Notes under the pieces: generated by a model
What the model saw: only the letters and a program-made list of their open reading frames with translations
Databases searched by the model: none
Told to the model about the DNA's origin: nothing
Program-made: the position numbers and the translations under genes
DNA from: Burkholderia pseudomultivorans
GTDB lineage: Bacteria; Pseudomonadota; Gammaproteobacteria; Burkholderiales; Burkholderiaceae
Reading direction: 5' to 3'
DNA: 64,000 nucleotides
Assembly: GCF_902499075.1 (NCBI RefSeq)
Contig: NZ_CABVPP010000016.1
Span: 1-64,000 of the forward strand
Part shown: one piece after another, positions 25,176 to 33,494 of the stretch
How the letters are laid out: the number at the start of each line of letters is the position of its first letter
Numbering within the stretch: the stretch's first letter is position 1

Positions 25176-26687
25176 TCAGAGCTTGATGCAGACGTTGCGC
25201 AGTTCCGTATAGAACTCCAGCGAATGCACGCCGCCTTCGCGGCCGATGCCCGATTGCTTCGCGCCGCCGAACGCGGTGCGCAGGTCGCGCAGGAACCAGG
25301 AATTGACCCACGCGATGCCGACCTCGATCGACGCGGCAACGCGATGCGCGCGCGACAGGTTCGCGGTCCAGATCGCGGTGGACAGCCCGTATGCATTCGC
25401 ATTCGCGCGGCCGATCACCTCGGCTTCGGTGTCGAACGGCATCACGAGCGCGCACGGTCCGAAGATCTCGTCGCGCGCGATCGGCGAATCGTCGCCGAGG
25501 CCCGTCCAGATCGTCGGCTGCACCCACGCGCCGTCGCGCAGGTCGGCCGGCATGTCGGGCACGCCGCCGCCCGTCACGACGGTCGCGCCGAGCGCGACCG
25601 CCTTGCGGTAGTACGACAGCACCTTGTCGCGATGCTCGTGGCTGATCAGCGGCCCGATGCCGGTCGTGTCCGCTTCCGGCCGGCCCGGCCGCAGGCTTTC
25701 GGCGCCGGCCTTCAGCGCGGCGACGAAACGCTCGAACAGCGGGCGCTCGACATAGACGCGCTCGGTGCCGAGACAGACCTGCCCCGCGTTCGCGAAGCAC
25801 GAGCGCAGCGTGCCTTCGACGGCCGCGTCGAAATCGCAGTCCGCAAACACGATCGCCGCGTTCTTGCCGCCCATCTCGAGGCTGACCGGCCGTGCGCCGT
25901 CGGCCGCCGCCTTCATGATCGCGGCGCCGGTGCGCGTCTCGCCGGTGAACGTGATCGCGTTCACGCCCGGATGGGTCGTCAGGAATTCGCCGGCCGACGC
26001 GGGCCCGAAGCCGTGCACGACGTTGTAGACGCCACGCGGCACGCCCGCCGCGTTCATCACCTCGCCGAGCAGCGCGGCCGTCTGCGGCGTCTCCTCGGAC
26101 GGCTTCACGACGACCGTGTTGCCGCACGCGAGCGCCGGCCCGACTTTCCACGTCATCAGCAGCAGCGGCAGGTTCCACGGACAGATCACGCCGACCACGC
26201 CGACCGGCCGGCGGATCGCATAGTTGAGCGCGCCCGCGCCGTCCGGCGTCGCCATTTCGAAGGTTTCGCCGGGCACGTTCTTCACGACATCGGCGAACAC
26301 CTTGAAGTTCGCCGCGCCACGCGGGATGTCGATATGGCTGGCGAGGCTCACCGGCTTGCCGGTGTCGGCCACCTCGGCGTCGAGGAAATCGTCGAAGCGG
26401 CGGGTGATGCCGTCGGCGACCGCGTACAGCATCTCGACGCGCTGCGCGACGCTCAGGCTGCCCCACGGGCCCGAGAGCGCCGAGCGCGCCGCCTGCACGG
26501 CCGCATCGACGTCGGCGCGGCTCGCCTCGGCGACGCGCGCGATCAGCGTGTTGTCGAGCGGCGAGCGCTTGTCGAACCAGCGTTCGCCCGCGCGATAGTC
26601 GCCGTCGATGAAATTGCGGACGAGCCGCGGTTCCGGCTGCCCGCCGGCGGGGCCGCGTGTCGCGGCGATCGATTCCGTGTCGTACAT
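25176..26687 (-). CDS. dmpC: 2-hydroxymuconic semialdehyde dehydrogenase
   Basis: A 503-residue aldehyde dehydrogenase that oxidises the ring-cleavage product 2-hydroxymuconic semialdehyde to 2-hydroxymuconate with NAD. Family motifs are PWNLPLLLMTWK, the cofactor loop FTGETRTG, the general base region LEMGGKN and the nucleophile in NAGQVCLG near residue 302. Length is slightly above the usual 486 because of an N-terminal extension of about 15 residues (MYDTESIAATRGPAGG). It opens the oxalocrotonate branch completed by DmpI and DmpH. Confidence 0.95.
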   Translation of the reverse strand: MYDTESIAATRGPAGGQPEPRLVRNFIDGDYRAGERWFDKRSPLDNTLIARVAEASRADVDAAVQAARSALSGPWGSLSVAQRVEMLYAVADGITRRFDDFLDAEVADTGKPVSLASHIDIPRGAANFKVFADVVKNVPGETFEMATPDGAGALNYAIRRPVGVVGVICPWNLPLLLMTWKVGPALACGNTVVVKPSEETPQTAALLGEVMNAAGVPRGVYNVVHGFGPASAGEFLTTHPGVNAITFTGETRTGAAIMKAAADGARPVSLEMGGKNAAIVFADCDFDAAVEGTLRSCFANAGQVCLGTERVYVERPLFERFVAALKAGAESLRPGRPEADTTGIGPLISHEHRDKVLSYYRKAVALGATVVTGGGVPDMPADLRDGAWVQPTIWTGLGDDSPIARDEIFGPCALVMPFDTEAEVIGRANANAYGLSTAIWTANLSRAHRVAASIEVGIAWVNSWFLRDLRTAFGGAKQSGIGREGGVHSLEFYTELRNVCIKL

Positions 26688-26763
26688 GATGTGTCTGCCG
26701 ATAATCGTGAATCCGTGATCGGGTTCGTTCCCGAGAAAAATGCGTGCGGCGCCCCGTCGTCCG

Positions 26764-27213
26764 TCACGCGCCGCCGAGGCCCGCCGCGTCGAGGCCCGCG
26801 TGCGCGCAGCTTTCGTCCTGCGCCTCGCTGCCGCCCGACACGCCGATACCGCCGATCAGCACGCCGTCCTCGACGATCGGCAGCCCGCCGCCGAACGCGA
26901 CGAAACGCGCGCGCAGCACGAGCCCCTGCCGCACGGCCTCCGAATGCGCGGCCAGCGCGTCGTGCCACGCACCGGTCGGCAAGCCGAAGCTCGCGGCCGT
27001 GTACGCCTTGTCGATCGCGATATCGATCGAATGCAGCGGCGCGCCGGGCATCCTGACGAAGGCGGCGAGCAGGCCGCCCGCGTCGACGACGGCGACGTTC
27101 ACGTGCACGCCGAGGCGCTCGGCAGCCTGCGCCGCTGCCTGTGCGGCATGCGACGCGGCGGGCCAGTCGATCGCACGCGTGGCGACGCTGTGGGTCGAAT
27201 CATTGCGAGCCAT
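26764..27213 (-). CDS. GlcG/HbpS-like protein inside the meta-pathway operon
   Basis: A 149-residue protein of the GlcG/HbpS (heme-degrading-like, PduO C-terminal) family. The characteristic core is VNVAVVDAGGLLAAFVRM, AIDKAYTAASFG and the Gly-rich FVAFGGGLPIVEDGVLIGGIGVSGG. It has no signal peptide. AGGAG precedes the ATG, and it lies 24 bases after dmpB and 76 before dmpC, so it is surely co-transcribed. It is not one of the classical dmp gene products, though similar genes are found in other meta-cleavage operons. A role in cofactor or iron handling for the dioxygenase is conceivable but unproven. Confidence 0.88.
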   Translation of the reverse strand: MARNDSTHSVATRAIDWPAASHAAQAAAQAAERLGVHVNVAVVDAGGLLAAFVRMPGAPLHSIDIAIDKAYTAASFGLPTGAWHDALAAHSEAVRQGLVLRARFVAFGGGLPIVEDGVLIGGIGVSGGSEAQDESCAHAGLDAAGLGGA

Positions 27214-27237
27214 GACGCTGCGCTCCTGTGCCGGTGA

Positions 27238-28182
27238 TCAGGTGTAGACGGTCGTGAACGCTTCGTTCAGCTCGCCGGAGTGGAAGAAGATGCCGCGCCC
27301 GAGTTGCTCCTCGGTCCACGTCGTGACCGGACGGTCGGGCTGCGCGAGATAGCCGAGCCCCGCGAAGGTCTCGTTGCGGTTGCCGCTCGGATCGAAGAAG
27401 TAGATCGTGGTGCCGCGCGTGATCCCGTGGCGCGTCGGCGCGACGTCGATCTTCACCTTGTTCTTCGCCATCACGTCGGCCGACTTCAGCACGTCGGCCC
27501 AGTCGTCGAGGAAGAACGCGATGTGATGCAGACCGTTGCGCGGGCCGCCGACGAACGCGATGTCGTGCGGCGTCGTGCTGCGGAACATCCAGGTCGCGGC
27601 CTGGATCGTGTTGCCCGGGCCGACCATCACCTGCTCGGCGAGGTGGAAGTCGAGGCATTCGGCCATGAAGCGCGTGTTCTCCTCGACGCGGTTCACGCCC
27701 GCGTCGGGATCGAGCTCGCACATCAGCAGGCAGTGGTCGAGCCAGTGCACGGCCGAGCCGGGAATGTCGTCGGGCCAGGGATCGGGATTCAGCGAGCCGA
27801 CCGCGGTGCCGACCAGCTCCTTCTTCGCGAACAGGCGCAGCTCGTGCCCGCTCGGCAGCAGGAACCGCAGCTGGCGGCCCACGCCCGGCAGCGCGCCTTC
27901 CGGCAGCATCTCGGTCGCGATCCCGTACGCGTCGATGCGCTGCTGCAGCGCGTCGAGGTCCGCGTCGTGCTCGACCTTGTACGCGGCATGCCGGAGCCCC
28001 GCGTGGTCGGACGGCGACAGGATCAGCGAATACTTGTCCCACTCGTCCCAGCATTTCAGGTAGACGTTGCCGGCCGCGTCGCGCATCGTCTCCTGCATGC
28101 CGAGCACGCGTACGTAGTGCCGCAGCGCCGCCTCCATGTCCATCACCTTCAGATTGACATGACCAATACGCATCACACCCAT
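27238..28182 (-). CDS. dmpB: Catechol 2,3-dioxygenase
   Basis: A 314-residue extradiol dioxygenase that opens catechol to 2-hydroxymuconic semialdehyde, the yellow ring-cleavage product. It has two vicinal-oxygen-chelate domains. Iron ligands are His150 in HWLDHCLL, the His pair 219-220 in GLHHIAFF and Glu271 in [15 protein letters not shown] precedes the start that reads [10 protein letters not shown]; an internal ATG three codons on is also possible. It follows the ferredoxin gene dmpQ, whose product reactivates this enzyme when its iron is oxidised. Confidence 0.97.
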   Translation of the reverse strand: MGVMRIGHVNLKVMDMEAALRHYVRVLGMQETMRDAAGNVYLKCWDEWDKYSLILSPSDHAGLRHAAYKVEHDADLDALQQRIDAYGIATEMLPEGALPGVGRQLRFLLPSGHELRLFAKKELVGTAVGSLNPDPWPDDIPGSAVHWLDHCLLMCELDPDAGVNRVEENTRFMAECLDFHLAEQVMVGPGNTIQAATWMFRSTTPHDIAFVGGPRNGLHHIAFFLDDWADVLKSADVMAKNKVKIDVAPTRHGITRGTTIYFFDPSGNRNETFAGLGYLAQPDRPVTTWTEEQLGRGIFFHSGELNEAFTTVYT

Positions 28183-28199
28183 GGTGAGTCTCCTCCAGA

Positions 28200-28556
28200 T
28201 TACTTTTTGAAAACCGGCGCGCCGGCGCAGGCCGTGCCGCAGAAGAACGGCTTCTTCAGGCGGCCGGCCACCTCCAGTTCGACGTCGCCGTCCGGTGCCA
28301 CGCGGCATGCAAGCGCATAGCCGTCGTGCTCCTCGTCGGCGCTCACATGCGCGCGGCTGATCGGCCCGAGTTTGCGCACCGCGCCGCGCAGCACGCGCAC
28401 CTTGCACACGCCGCAGCCGCCGTTCAGACAGCCGACCGGAATGCCGCGCCGGCCGAGCTTCGCCATCCCGGCCAGCAGCGACTCGCCGCTTGCGCACGCA
28501 TAGCGCTCGTCGGTCTGCGCGATCGTCACCGTCCCGCACAGGCGGCTCGTGTCCAT
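28200..28556 (-). CDS. dmpQ: Plant-type [2Fe-2S] ferredoxin DmpQ/XylT
   Basis: A 118-residue ferredoxin. The cluster ligands lie in [10 protein letters not shown] and in the later YALACR, with a further Cys-rich end [12 protein letters not shown]. In the dmp and xyl systems this protein reduces inactive ferric catechol 2,3-dioxygenase back to the active ferrous form. Its start is one base after the dmpP stop and it ends 17 bases before dmpB, so production of the repair protein and its client is linked. Confidence 0.92.
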   Translation of the reverse strand: MDTSRLCGTVTIAQTDERYACASGESLLAGMAKLGRRGIPVGCLNGGCGVCKVRVLRGAVRKLGPISRAHVSADEEHDGYALACRVAPDGDVELEVAGRLKKPFFCGTACAGAPVFKK

Positions 28557-28557
28557 G

Positions 28558-29622
28558 TCACACCCGACGGAACAGCGGGCTGCGCGTCTGCTGCGCATCG
28601 GCCGCCGAGATGAACTTCTCGTGATAGATGTCGCGCTCGAACAGGCGACCCTGCATCAGCGCGGTGATGCACGCGTCGATCATTGCGGGCGGCCCGCACA
28701 GGTACGCCTGGTGCCCCGAGAAGTCGCCGCCGAAGTGCGCCTTCGCGACGTCATGCACGAAGCCCTGCGCGATGCCGTCGCCGGCATCGGCCGCGCCTTC
28801 CGACAGCGCCGGCACGTACGTGAAGTTCGGATAGCGTTCGGCAAGCGCGCGGAATTCGTCGTGGTAATAAAGCTCCTTCGCGTTGCGCTGCCCGTAGACC
28901 AGCGTGATCGGCGCGGTGACGCCGCTCGCGAGCAGGTCCGCGATCATCGAGCGCGGGCTCGACAGGCCCGAGCCGCCCGCCATGAAGATCATCGGCAGCG
29001 CGGCCGAGCGGCGCACGAAGAAACGGCCGTACGGGCCCGACAGACGCACGCGGTCGCCGGTCGCGAGCCGCTCGTGCAGGTAGCCGGTGCCGAGGCCGCC
29101 CGGCACCTGCCGCACGTTCAGCTCGATCTCGCCGGTAGCCGCGACGTCGGCGGGCGCGTTCGCGATCGAGAACGCGCGGCTCTGCCCGAGACCGGGAATC
29201 TCGAGCTGCACGTACTGGCCCGCCTGGAAACGGATCGGCTGCGACAGCTTCAGCCGGATCGACTTGATGGTCGGCGTCAGCTGCTCGATGCGCGTGACGT
29301 CGGCCGCGAAATCCTTGACCGGGATGATCTCCGCGTCCGGATCCTCATCGACGTCGGCCTCGATCACGGTATCGGCCTGCAAGGTCGCGCAGCACGCGAG
29401 CGCCTTGCCTTCCTCGCGCTCGAAGTCCATCAGCGCGAACGGATTCGCGTCGCCGAGATCGGTCTCGCCGTCCAGCACCGCGACCTTGCAGGTGCCGCAC
29501 AGCCCGTGACAGCACGCGTGCGGAATGTAGATGCCCTGGCGCAGCGCCGCGTCGAGCATCGTCTGCCCTTCGTCGACCTCGATCGTCACGCCCAGCGGCT
29601 CGATGGTAAGTTGGTGGCTCAT
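28558..29622 (-). CDS. dmpP: Phenol hydroxylase reductase subunit
   Basis: A 354-residue electron-transfer subunit. The N-terminal plant-type [2Fe-2S] domain (about 1-95) has ligands in ACCHGLCGTCK and ALACC. An FAD domain follows with the signature SRAFSIANAP, then an NAD-binding domain from MIFMAGGSGLSSP to AYLCGPPAMIDA. It takes electrons from NADH and delivers them to the diiron oxygenase DmpN. The gene follows dmpO by 25 bases. The Shine-Dalgarno sequence is weak. Confidence 0.96.
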   Translation of the reverse strand: MSHQLTIEPLGVTIEVDEGQTMLDAALRQGIYIPHACCHGLCGTCKVAVLDGETDLGDANPFALMDFEREEGKALACCATLQADTVIEADVDEDPDAEIIPVKDFAADVTRIEQLTPTIKSIRLKLSQPIRFQAGQYVQLEIPGLGQSRAFSIANAPADVAATGEIELNVRQVPGGLGTGYLHERLATGDRVRLSGPYGRFFVRRSAALPMIFMAGGSGLSSPRSMIADLLASGVTAPITLVYGQRNAKELYYHDEFRALAERYPNFTYVPALSEGAADAGDGIAQGFVHDVAKAHFGGDFSGHQAYLCGPPAMIDACITALMQGRLFERDIYHEKFISAADAQQTRSPLFRRV

Positions 29623-29647
29623 GATGGTTCGCCCGTCCGTGCGGCGC

Positions 29648-30004
29648 TCAGAAGCTCGCGCCGCCGAGGCCGTCGAGACCCGGCGTGCGGAAGCTGATCA
29701 GGTCCTTGTGCCCGAGGCCGTTGTCGGCCAGGCTCTTCGACGCGTCCGGCGTCCACGGCTTGCCGGACCGGAACCACTCGACGCGATCCCAGTCGATCTT
29801 CGCGAAGTCCGGGTGATAGCCGTAGGCGGGCGGCAGCACGTCGCGCGCGAGCGCGCCGAACGGCATGTCCGGCGGCAGCGGCAGGCAGAACGGCGCCGGG
29901 AACATCAGGTGGTCTTCCCAGCACACGTACAGCAGCGGCGCGGGGAAATTCCCGACCGCGTCCTTGATCGGGAAGTCGTAGGGTTTGAGTGCGATGACGG
30001 CCAT
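29648..30004 (-). CDS. dmpO: Phenol hydroxylase P4 subunit (small oxygenase subunit)
   Basis: A 118-residue protein, the smallest part of the LNO oxygenase complex. The opening MAVIALKPYDFPIKDAVGNF and the Trp/Pro-rich middle (YVCWEDHLMFPAPF) are typical. It has no catalytic motif of its own and is needed for assembly of the dimeric oxygenase. AGGAG lies eight bases before the ATG. Confidence 0.94.
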   Translation of the reverse strand: MAVIALKPYDFPIKDAVGNFPAPLLYVCWEDHLMFPAPFCLPLPPDMPFGALARDVLPPAYGYHPDFAKIDWDRVEWFRSGKPWTPDASKSLADNGLGHKDLISFRTPGLDGLGGASF

Positions 30005-30073
30005 GCTTGTCTCCTGTCGGCCGGCGCTCGCGCGTCCGCGCGTGCGCCGGTCTCGTTCGAGGTTGCGTATCGA

Positions 30074-31624
30074 TCAGTTGCGCGTGGCCTGGCCACGCCA
30101 TGCGGCGAAGTTCTGCTGGTCTTCCGAGCCGTCGAAGTCGAGGTTGTCGCGGCCCATCCCCACCTCGTAGTAGTCGAGCACCGCGGCGAGCGGATCGAAG
30201 CCTTCGGCGCTCGGGTCCGTATCGGGCGGGAAGCAGTTGCCCTGGTGGATCTGGTGCACGGGCAGCCACGCCTGCACGTATTTCTGCGGCTCGTGGTCGA
30301 AGATTTCCTTGCAGTGGTCGCTGCAGAAATGGAACTTGTTGCCGAGATAGTCCGACTCGCGCGCGCCGATCTTCGTCGGGTTGCCGGGCTCGGTGAACAG
30401 CATCGGGATCTGGCAGGTCTGGCACAGCATCGGCAGCGTCTTGATGTAGAAGCGGTTGCCTGCCTTCGCCTGCTCGCCCCAGTAGTCGAAGCGCGGCCGG
30501 TAGTAGCGGTCGAACGAGTCCGGATACTTCGCGGACAGCCAGGTCATCTCTTCGTCGGTCGGCACCCACGTATGGAAGGCGGACGCCGCGTTGAACCCGT
30601 AGAACGTCGACCATGCCTGGTGGCTGATGTGGTCCTTGCCTTCGCACGCGTCCTGCCAGCCCTTCGGCTCGCGAATGCCGTAGCGCGCGAGATCCTTGAA
30701 CAGCGCGCCGCCGTTCTGCTCCGCGTACATCTCCCACGATTCGCGCCAGCTCATCACGCGCTTGGGCTGCATGTAGTCCATCATCATCGCGACCAGCGTC
30801 AGCAGCCGGTAGCCGCGCCAGAACCACTTGTCGATCCAGCGCTGCACGATCGGCACGTTGTCCGGATCCTGTTCGAGCATGAACTTGATGCATTCGATGC
30901 CGAGCGTCATGTGGCGCGACTCGTCGGACTGCGCGGAGAAGCCGAACGTCACGGTCGACATGTCGCCGTTGTACGCAGCGCCCGACATGAACGGCACGAA
31001 CAGCAGGTTGGTCAGCACGTATTCGAACGAGAAGCTGACCGCGGTCAGGAACTCGAACGGGCCGGCCGAGTACGCATCCTCGAAGAACGACTTCGGCACC
31101 GACAGGTACCACACGCGATCGAACCAGTGGTTCGAGTGATGGAAGCCATTGAAGAACTTGTTGTACGTCGACATCGCGTGCGTTTCGGTCTGGTAGTGCC
31201 GCAACTCGTCGATCGACTGCATCTGGCACGCAATGCGCGCGCCTTCGCCGGTGAAGTGCCGGCCGACGTGCGCGAAGCCGCGGTGCGCGAGATACTCGAG
31301 CGGCGTGACGCCCTGGACGAACAGCTTCAGCGCGTTGATGTAGCGCGCATCGGTCACGCCGAGGAACGCGTTGTTCTGCGTGAACGCGTCGATCACCGCG
31401 TACAGCTTCTTTTCCTTCTCGCCCTGGTATTTCCAGTACGCGTCCATCGTCAGGCGGAACGGGTCGACCCACTTGTCCCAGTCGTGAATCTTGATGCCCT
31501 CGTAGCGGTCGTACGGGAAGACCTTGTCCATCGGCTGGTAGGTCGTCTCCCAGCCGAGGCCGCGCGTCATCGCCGCGTAGCGGTCCTTCAAGCCGAGCTT
31601 TTTCTTGAGCGTTGGCGTGTTCAT
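30074..31624 (-). CDS. dmpN: Phenol hydroxylase large oxygenase subunit
   Basis: A 516-residue catalytic subunit of the soluble diiron monooxygenase family, which hydroxylates phenol to catechol. The two iron-binding four-helix motifs are intact: Glu110, Glu140 and His143 (IDELRH) and Glu201, Glu235 and His238 (SDESRH). The C-terminal part contains a second metal-like cluster CQTCQIPMLF and CSDHC, normal in this family. GGAG lies seven bases before the ATG. It works with DmpL and DmpO in the oxygenase and with DmpM as effector. Confidence 0.97.
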   Translation of the reverse strand: MNTPTLKKKLGLKDRYAAMTRGLGWETTYQPMDKVFPYDRYEGIKIHDWDKWVDPFRLTMDAYWKYQGEKEKKLYAVIDAFTQNNAFLGVTDARYINALKLFVQGVTPLEYLAHRGFAHVGRHFTGEGARIACQMQSIDELRHYQTETHAMSTYNKFFNGFHHSNHWFDRVWYLSVPKSFFEDAYSAGPFEFLTAVSFSFEYVLTNLLFVPFMSGAAYNGDMSTVTFGFSAQSDESRHMTLGIECIKFMLEQDPDNVPIVQRWIDKWFWRGYRLLTLVAMMMDYMQPKRVMSWRESWEMYAEQNGGALFKDLARYGIREPKGWQDACEGKDHISHQAWSTFYGFNAASAFHTWVPTDEEMTWLSAKYPDSFDRYYRPRFDYWGEQAKAGNRFYIKTLPMLCQTCQIPMLFTEPGNPTKIGARESDYLGNKFHFCSDHCKEIFDHEPQKYVQAWLPVHQIHQGNCFPPDTDPSAEGFDPLAAVLDYYEVGMGRDNLDFDGSEDQQNFAAWRGQATRN

Positions 31625-31662
31625 TCGTGTCTCCGGTATTGTCGGTGCGCGATGCGCGGCGT

Positions 31663-31932
31663 TCAGTGCGACCAGCTCAGCGTGAACTGGTCGTCGTCCT
31701 CGTCGATGTGGCCCGACAGCGTGATCAGGTTCACCTGGATCTGCTGCAGGTCGAAGCGCGCGCCGGTCAGTTCCTCGATCGTGTCGCGGCGGATCGTCAG
31801 CCGGTTCGGCGAATCGATCTTCACCATGCCGGGCGATTCGACGACCACCGCGTTCGGGTTGTCCGCGACGATCGCCTCGATGATCGGTCTGGATTCCTCA
31901 TTGGCCTGAAAGGCGATGAATACGTTGGACAT
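31663..31932 (-). CDS. dmpM: Phenol hydroxylase effector protein
   Basis: An 89-residue MmoB/DmpM-family protein without cofactor. Signature segments are VFIAFQANEESRPIIEAI and VESPGMVKIDSPNRLTIRR. It binds the oxygenase and tunes access of substrate and oxygen to the diiron centre. Length is standard. Confidence 0.96.
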   Translation of the reverse strand: MSNVFIAFQANEESRPIIEAIVADNPNAVVVESPGMVKIDSPNRLTIRRDTIEELTGARFDLQQIQVNLITLSGHIDEDDDQFTLSWSH

Positions 31933-31965
31933 GCGTGTTTCCCCTGTTGAAGGATGGTCGTCGGG

Positions 31966-32961
31966 TCAGAGCGCGAGGCCGAGCTTGTCGATGCGGGTGC
32001 GGAACTGCTCGCCCGCTTCGTCGAGCGCCGCGCCGCCGGCATCGTGCAGCGCGCGTGCCGCCACCGGCGCCAGCGCGTCGGTCGCCCGCGCAGCCCAGTC
32101 GCGCGTCCAGCGCGCGAGCAATGCGCGGTTGTCGTCGGATTCGGCGGCCATCGTCTTGACGACCGCATCGACCCAGCGGTTCGACTCCGTGTGCCATTCC
32201 GGCATGAACGCGGTCAGCATCGCGACCGCCGAGCCGCCGGCGAGCGCGATCCGTTCGTCGACGAAACGGTCGTAGACGAGCGGATACAGCAGGCCGTCGA
32301 GCGCGAGGTTCTGCGCGACGAACAGTTCGATCGGATCGCCGACGACGAACGTATCCTCGACATAGCGGCGCAGCGGCTGCCACGCGGGATCCGTCTGCCA
32401 CGCGGCTTTCGCCGCGTCGAGCGCGTCGGGCCCGGCCATCGACAGCGCAAGACGCGTCAAATACTGCGCAACGCCGAGGTTGTCCATCGCATGGAACATC
32501 GCGGCGCCGGTCAGTGCGGTGCCGTAGCCCAGCGCGCAGATCTGCGCGTTGTTCATGTTCGCGCCCCATGCCGCGTGGCGCAGCGGCACCAGGATGTCGA
32601 GCGCGTGCGCGGCGACGTCGTCGGGCATCAAGTCGATCATCCGGCGCGACTCGACGAACTCGAAGTTCGATTCCATCGTGTCCTGCTGGCGCGCGCGGGC
32701 GGTCGCCCACGATGCGTAGTAGAACTGGCGCGGGTCCTTCAGCGCATACCAGTTCGCCATCCGGATCGCGGTGCGCGACGCGTCGAAGATCTCGTGATCG
32801 GGATCCCAGGTCGGGCGGTAGTGGAAGTTCACCTCGGGCTGCGCGCCCATCATCCCTTCCTGGTAGCGTGTCGCCGTCTTGTCGCCGCCGATCTGCCGCG
32901 CCACGTGCGCGAAGGTGTGCCGCAGCGGCTTGATGTCGACTGTCTTCAGCTCGATGGTCAC
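31966..32961 (-). CDS. dmpL: Phenol hydroxylase beta oxygenase subunit
   Basis: A 331-residue protein of the diiron monooxygenase fold in which the iron ligands are lost; it forms the structural partner of DmpN. Typical parts are TWDPDHEIFDASRTAI, the YASWATARARQQDTMESNFE helix and WHTESNRWVDAVVKTMA. The start is a GTG with GAGGAG upstream; an ATG five bases before it is out of frame and closes after two codons. The gene follows dmpK by 16 bases. Confidence 0.95.
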   Translation of the reverse strand: MTIELKTVDIKPLRHTFAHVARQIGGDKTATRYQEGMMGAQPEVNFHYRPTWDPDHEIFDASRTAIRMANWYALKDPRQFYYASWATARARQQDTMESNFEFVESRRMIDLMPDDVAAHALDILVPLRHAAWGANMNNAQICALGYGTALTGAAMFHAMDNLGVAQYLTRLALSMAGPDALDAAKAAWQTDPAWQPLRRYVEDTFVVGDPIELFVAQNLALDGLLYPLVYDRFVDERIALAGGSAVAMLTAFMPEWHTESNRWVDAVVKTMAAESDDNRALLARWTRDWAARATDALAPVAARALHDAGGAALDEAGEQFRTRIDKLGLAL

Positions 32962-32977
32962 TTCATGCTCCTCAAGG

Positions 32978-33190
32978 TCATGGGTTCGCTTCGTCGTCCA
33001 GCCGCGTCACGCGCTGCTCCCGGCAGAACGCGTCGAACGCGGCAGGAGGCAACGTCAGCTCGACGAACAGCTCCGGTGCGCCGCCGATCGAAAGCTCGAA
33101 TTCGACGAAGCCGCGGGGGTTGTTGCCCGTTACCCGGACGTACTTGCAACCCGGGTCGAACGGGGAGTGATCGGTTGTCGTTTGATCCAT
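32978..33190 (-). CDS. dmpK: Phenol hydroxylase assembly protein
   Basis: A 70-residue protein of the DmpK family, which is needed for building the active oxygenase with iron rather than for turnover. Core sequence: CKYVRVTGNNPRGFVEFEL followed by PELFVELTLPPAAFDAFC. I place the start at MDQTTTD because GGAGG lies about 11 bases upstream. The next ATG upstream (33208) would sit at the transcription start predicted from the sigma-54 promoter and would lack a leader. It is the first gene of the operon. Confidence 0.9.
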   Translation of the reverse strand: MDQTTTDHSPFDPGCKYVRVTGNNPRGFVEFELSIGGAPELFVELTLPPAAFDAFCREQRVTRLDDEANP

Positions 33191-33220
33191 GATCGGTGTC
33201 GCCTCCATGCCGCACTTCAA

Positions 33221-33236
33221 TGCAGCATCCGTGCCA
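33221..33236 (-). promoter_or_regulatory. Sigma-54 (-24/-12) promoter of the dmp operon
   Basis: Read on the minus strand the sequence is TGGCACGGATGCTGCA. It matches the RpoN consensus TGGCACG-N4-TTGCA at all fixed positions except one T to C. The start site should fall near 33209-33211, giving a short leader with GGAGG before dmpK. Confidence 0.85.
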
Positions 33237-33378
33237 CGTTCATCGGCCACCGCAAAAAATCTCGATAATTCAGGGAAAGCCCTGACACAAAATTCGGATT
33301 CGCGAAGCACAATGCCGGTTAGCCAGAATGGCAACCGGCTCCCGATCGCCGCACCAAACCCTTGATCCATCGGCCTTC

Positions 33379-33394
33379 TTCATCATTTGAGCAA
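33379..33394. promoter_or_regulatory. DmpR/XylR-type upstream activating site 1
   Basis: TTCATCATTTGAGCAA agrees at 13 of 16 positions with the DmpR/XylR palindrome TTGATCAATTGATCAA. Its centre is 31 bp from the second site, about three helical turns, the arrangement used by this regulator family to form a hexamer on DNA. Confidence 0.7.
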
Positions 33395-33409
33395 CCCGGC
33401 CGCACGCAT

Positions 33410-33425
33410 TTGCTCAAATGATCAA
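33410..33425. promoter_or_regulatory. DmpR/XylR-type upstream activating site 2
   Basis: TTGCTCAAATGATCAA matches the DmpR/XylR palindrome at 14 of 16 positions. It lies about 200 bases upstream of the -24/-12 promoter and 70 bases before the regulator gene, so it may serve activation of the operon and autoregulation. An A/T-rich tract at 33253-33270 between site and promoter could hold an IHF bend, which is a guess. Confidence 0.75.
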
Positions 33426-33494
33426 ATCGCCGTCCGGGTCGCGCGACCGGCAGCAGGATTCCGAAAAATCACGAGATATCTCGACGGAGACGAC

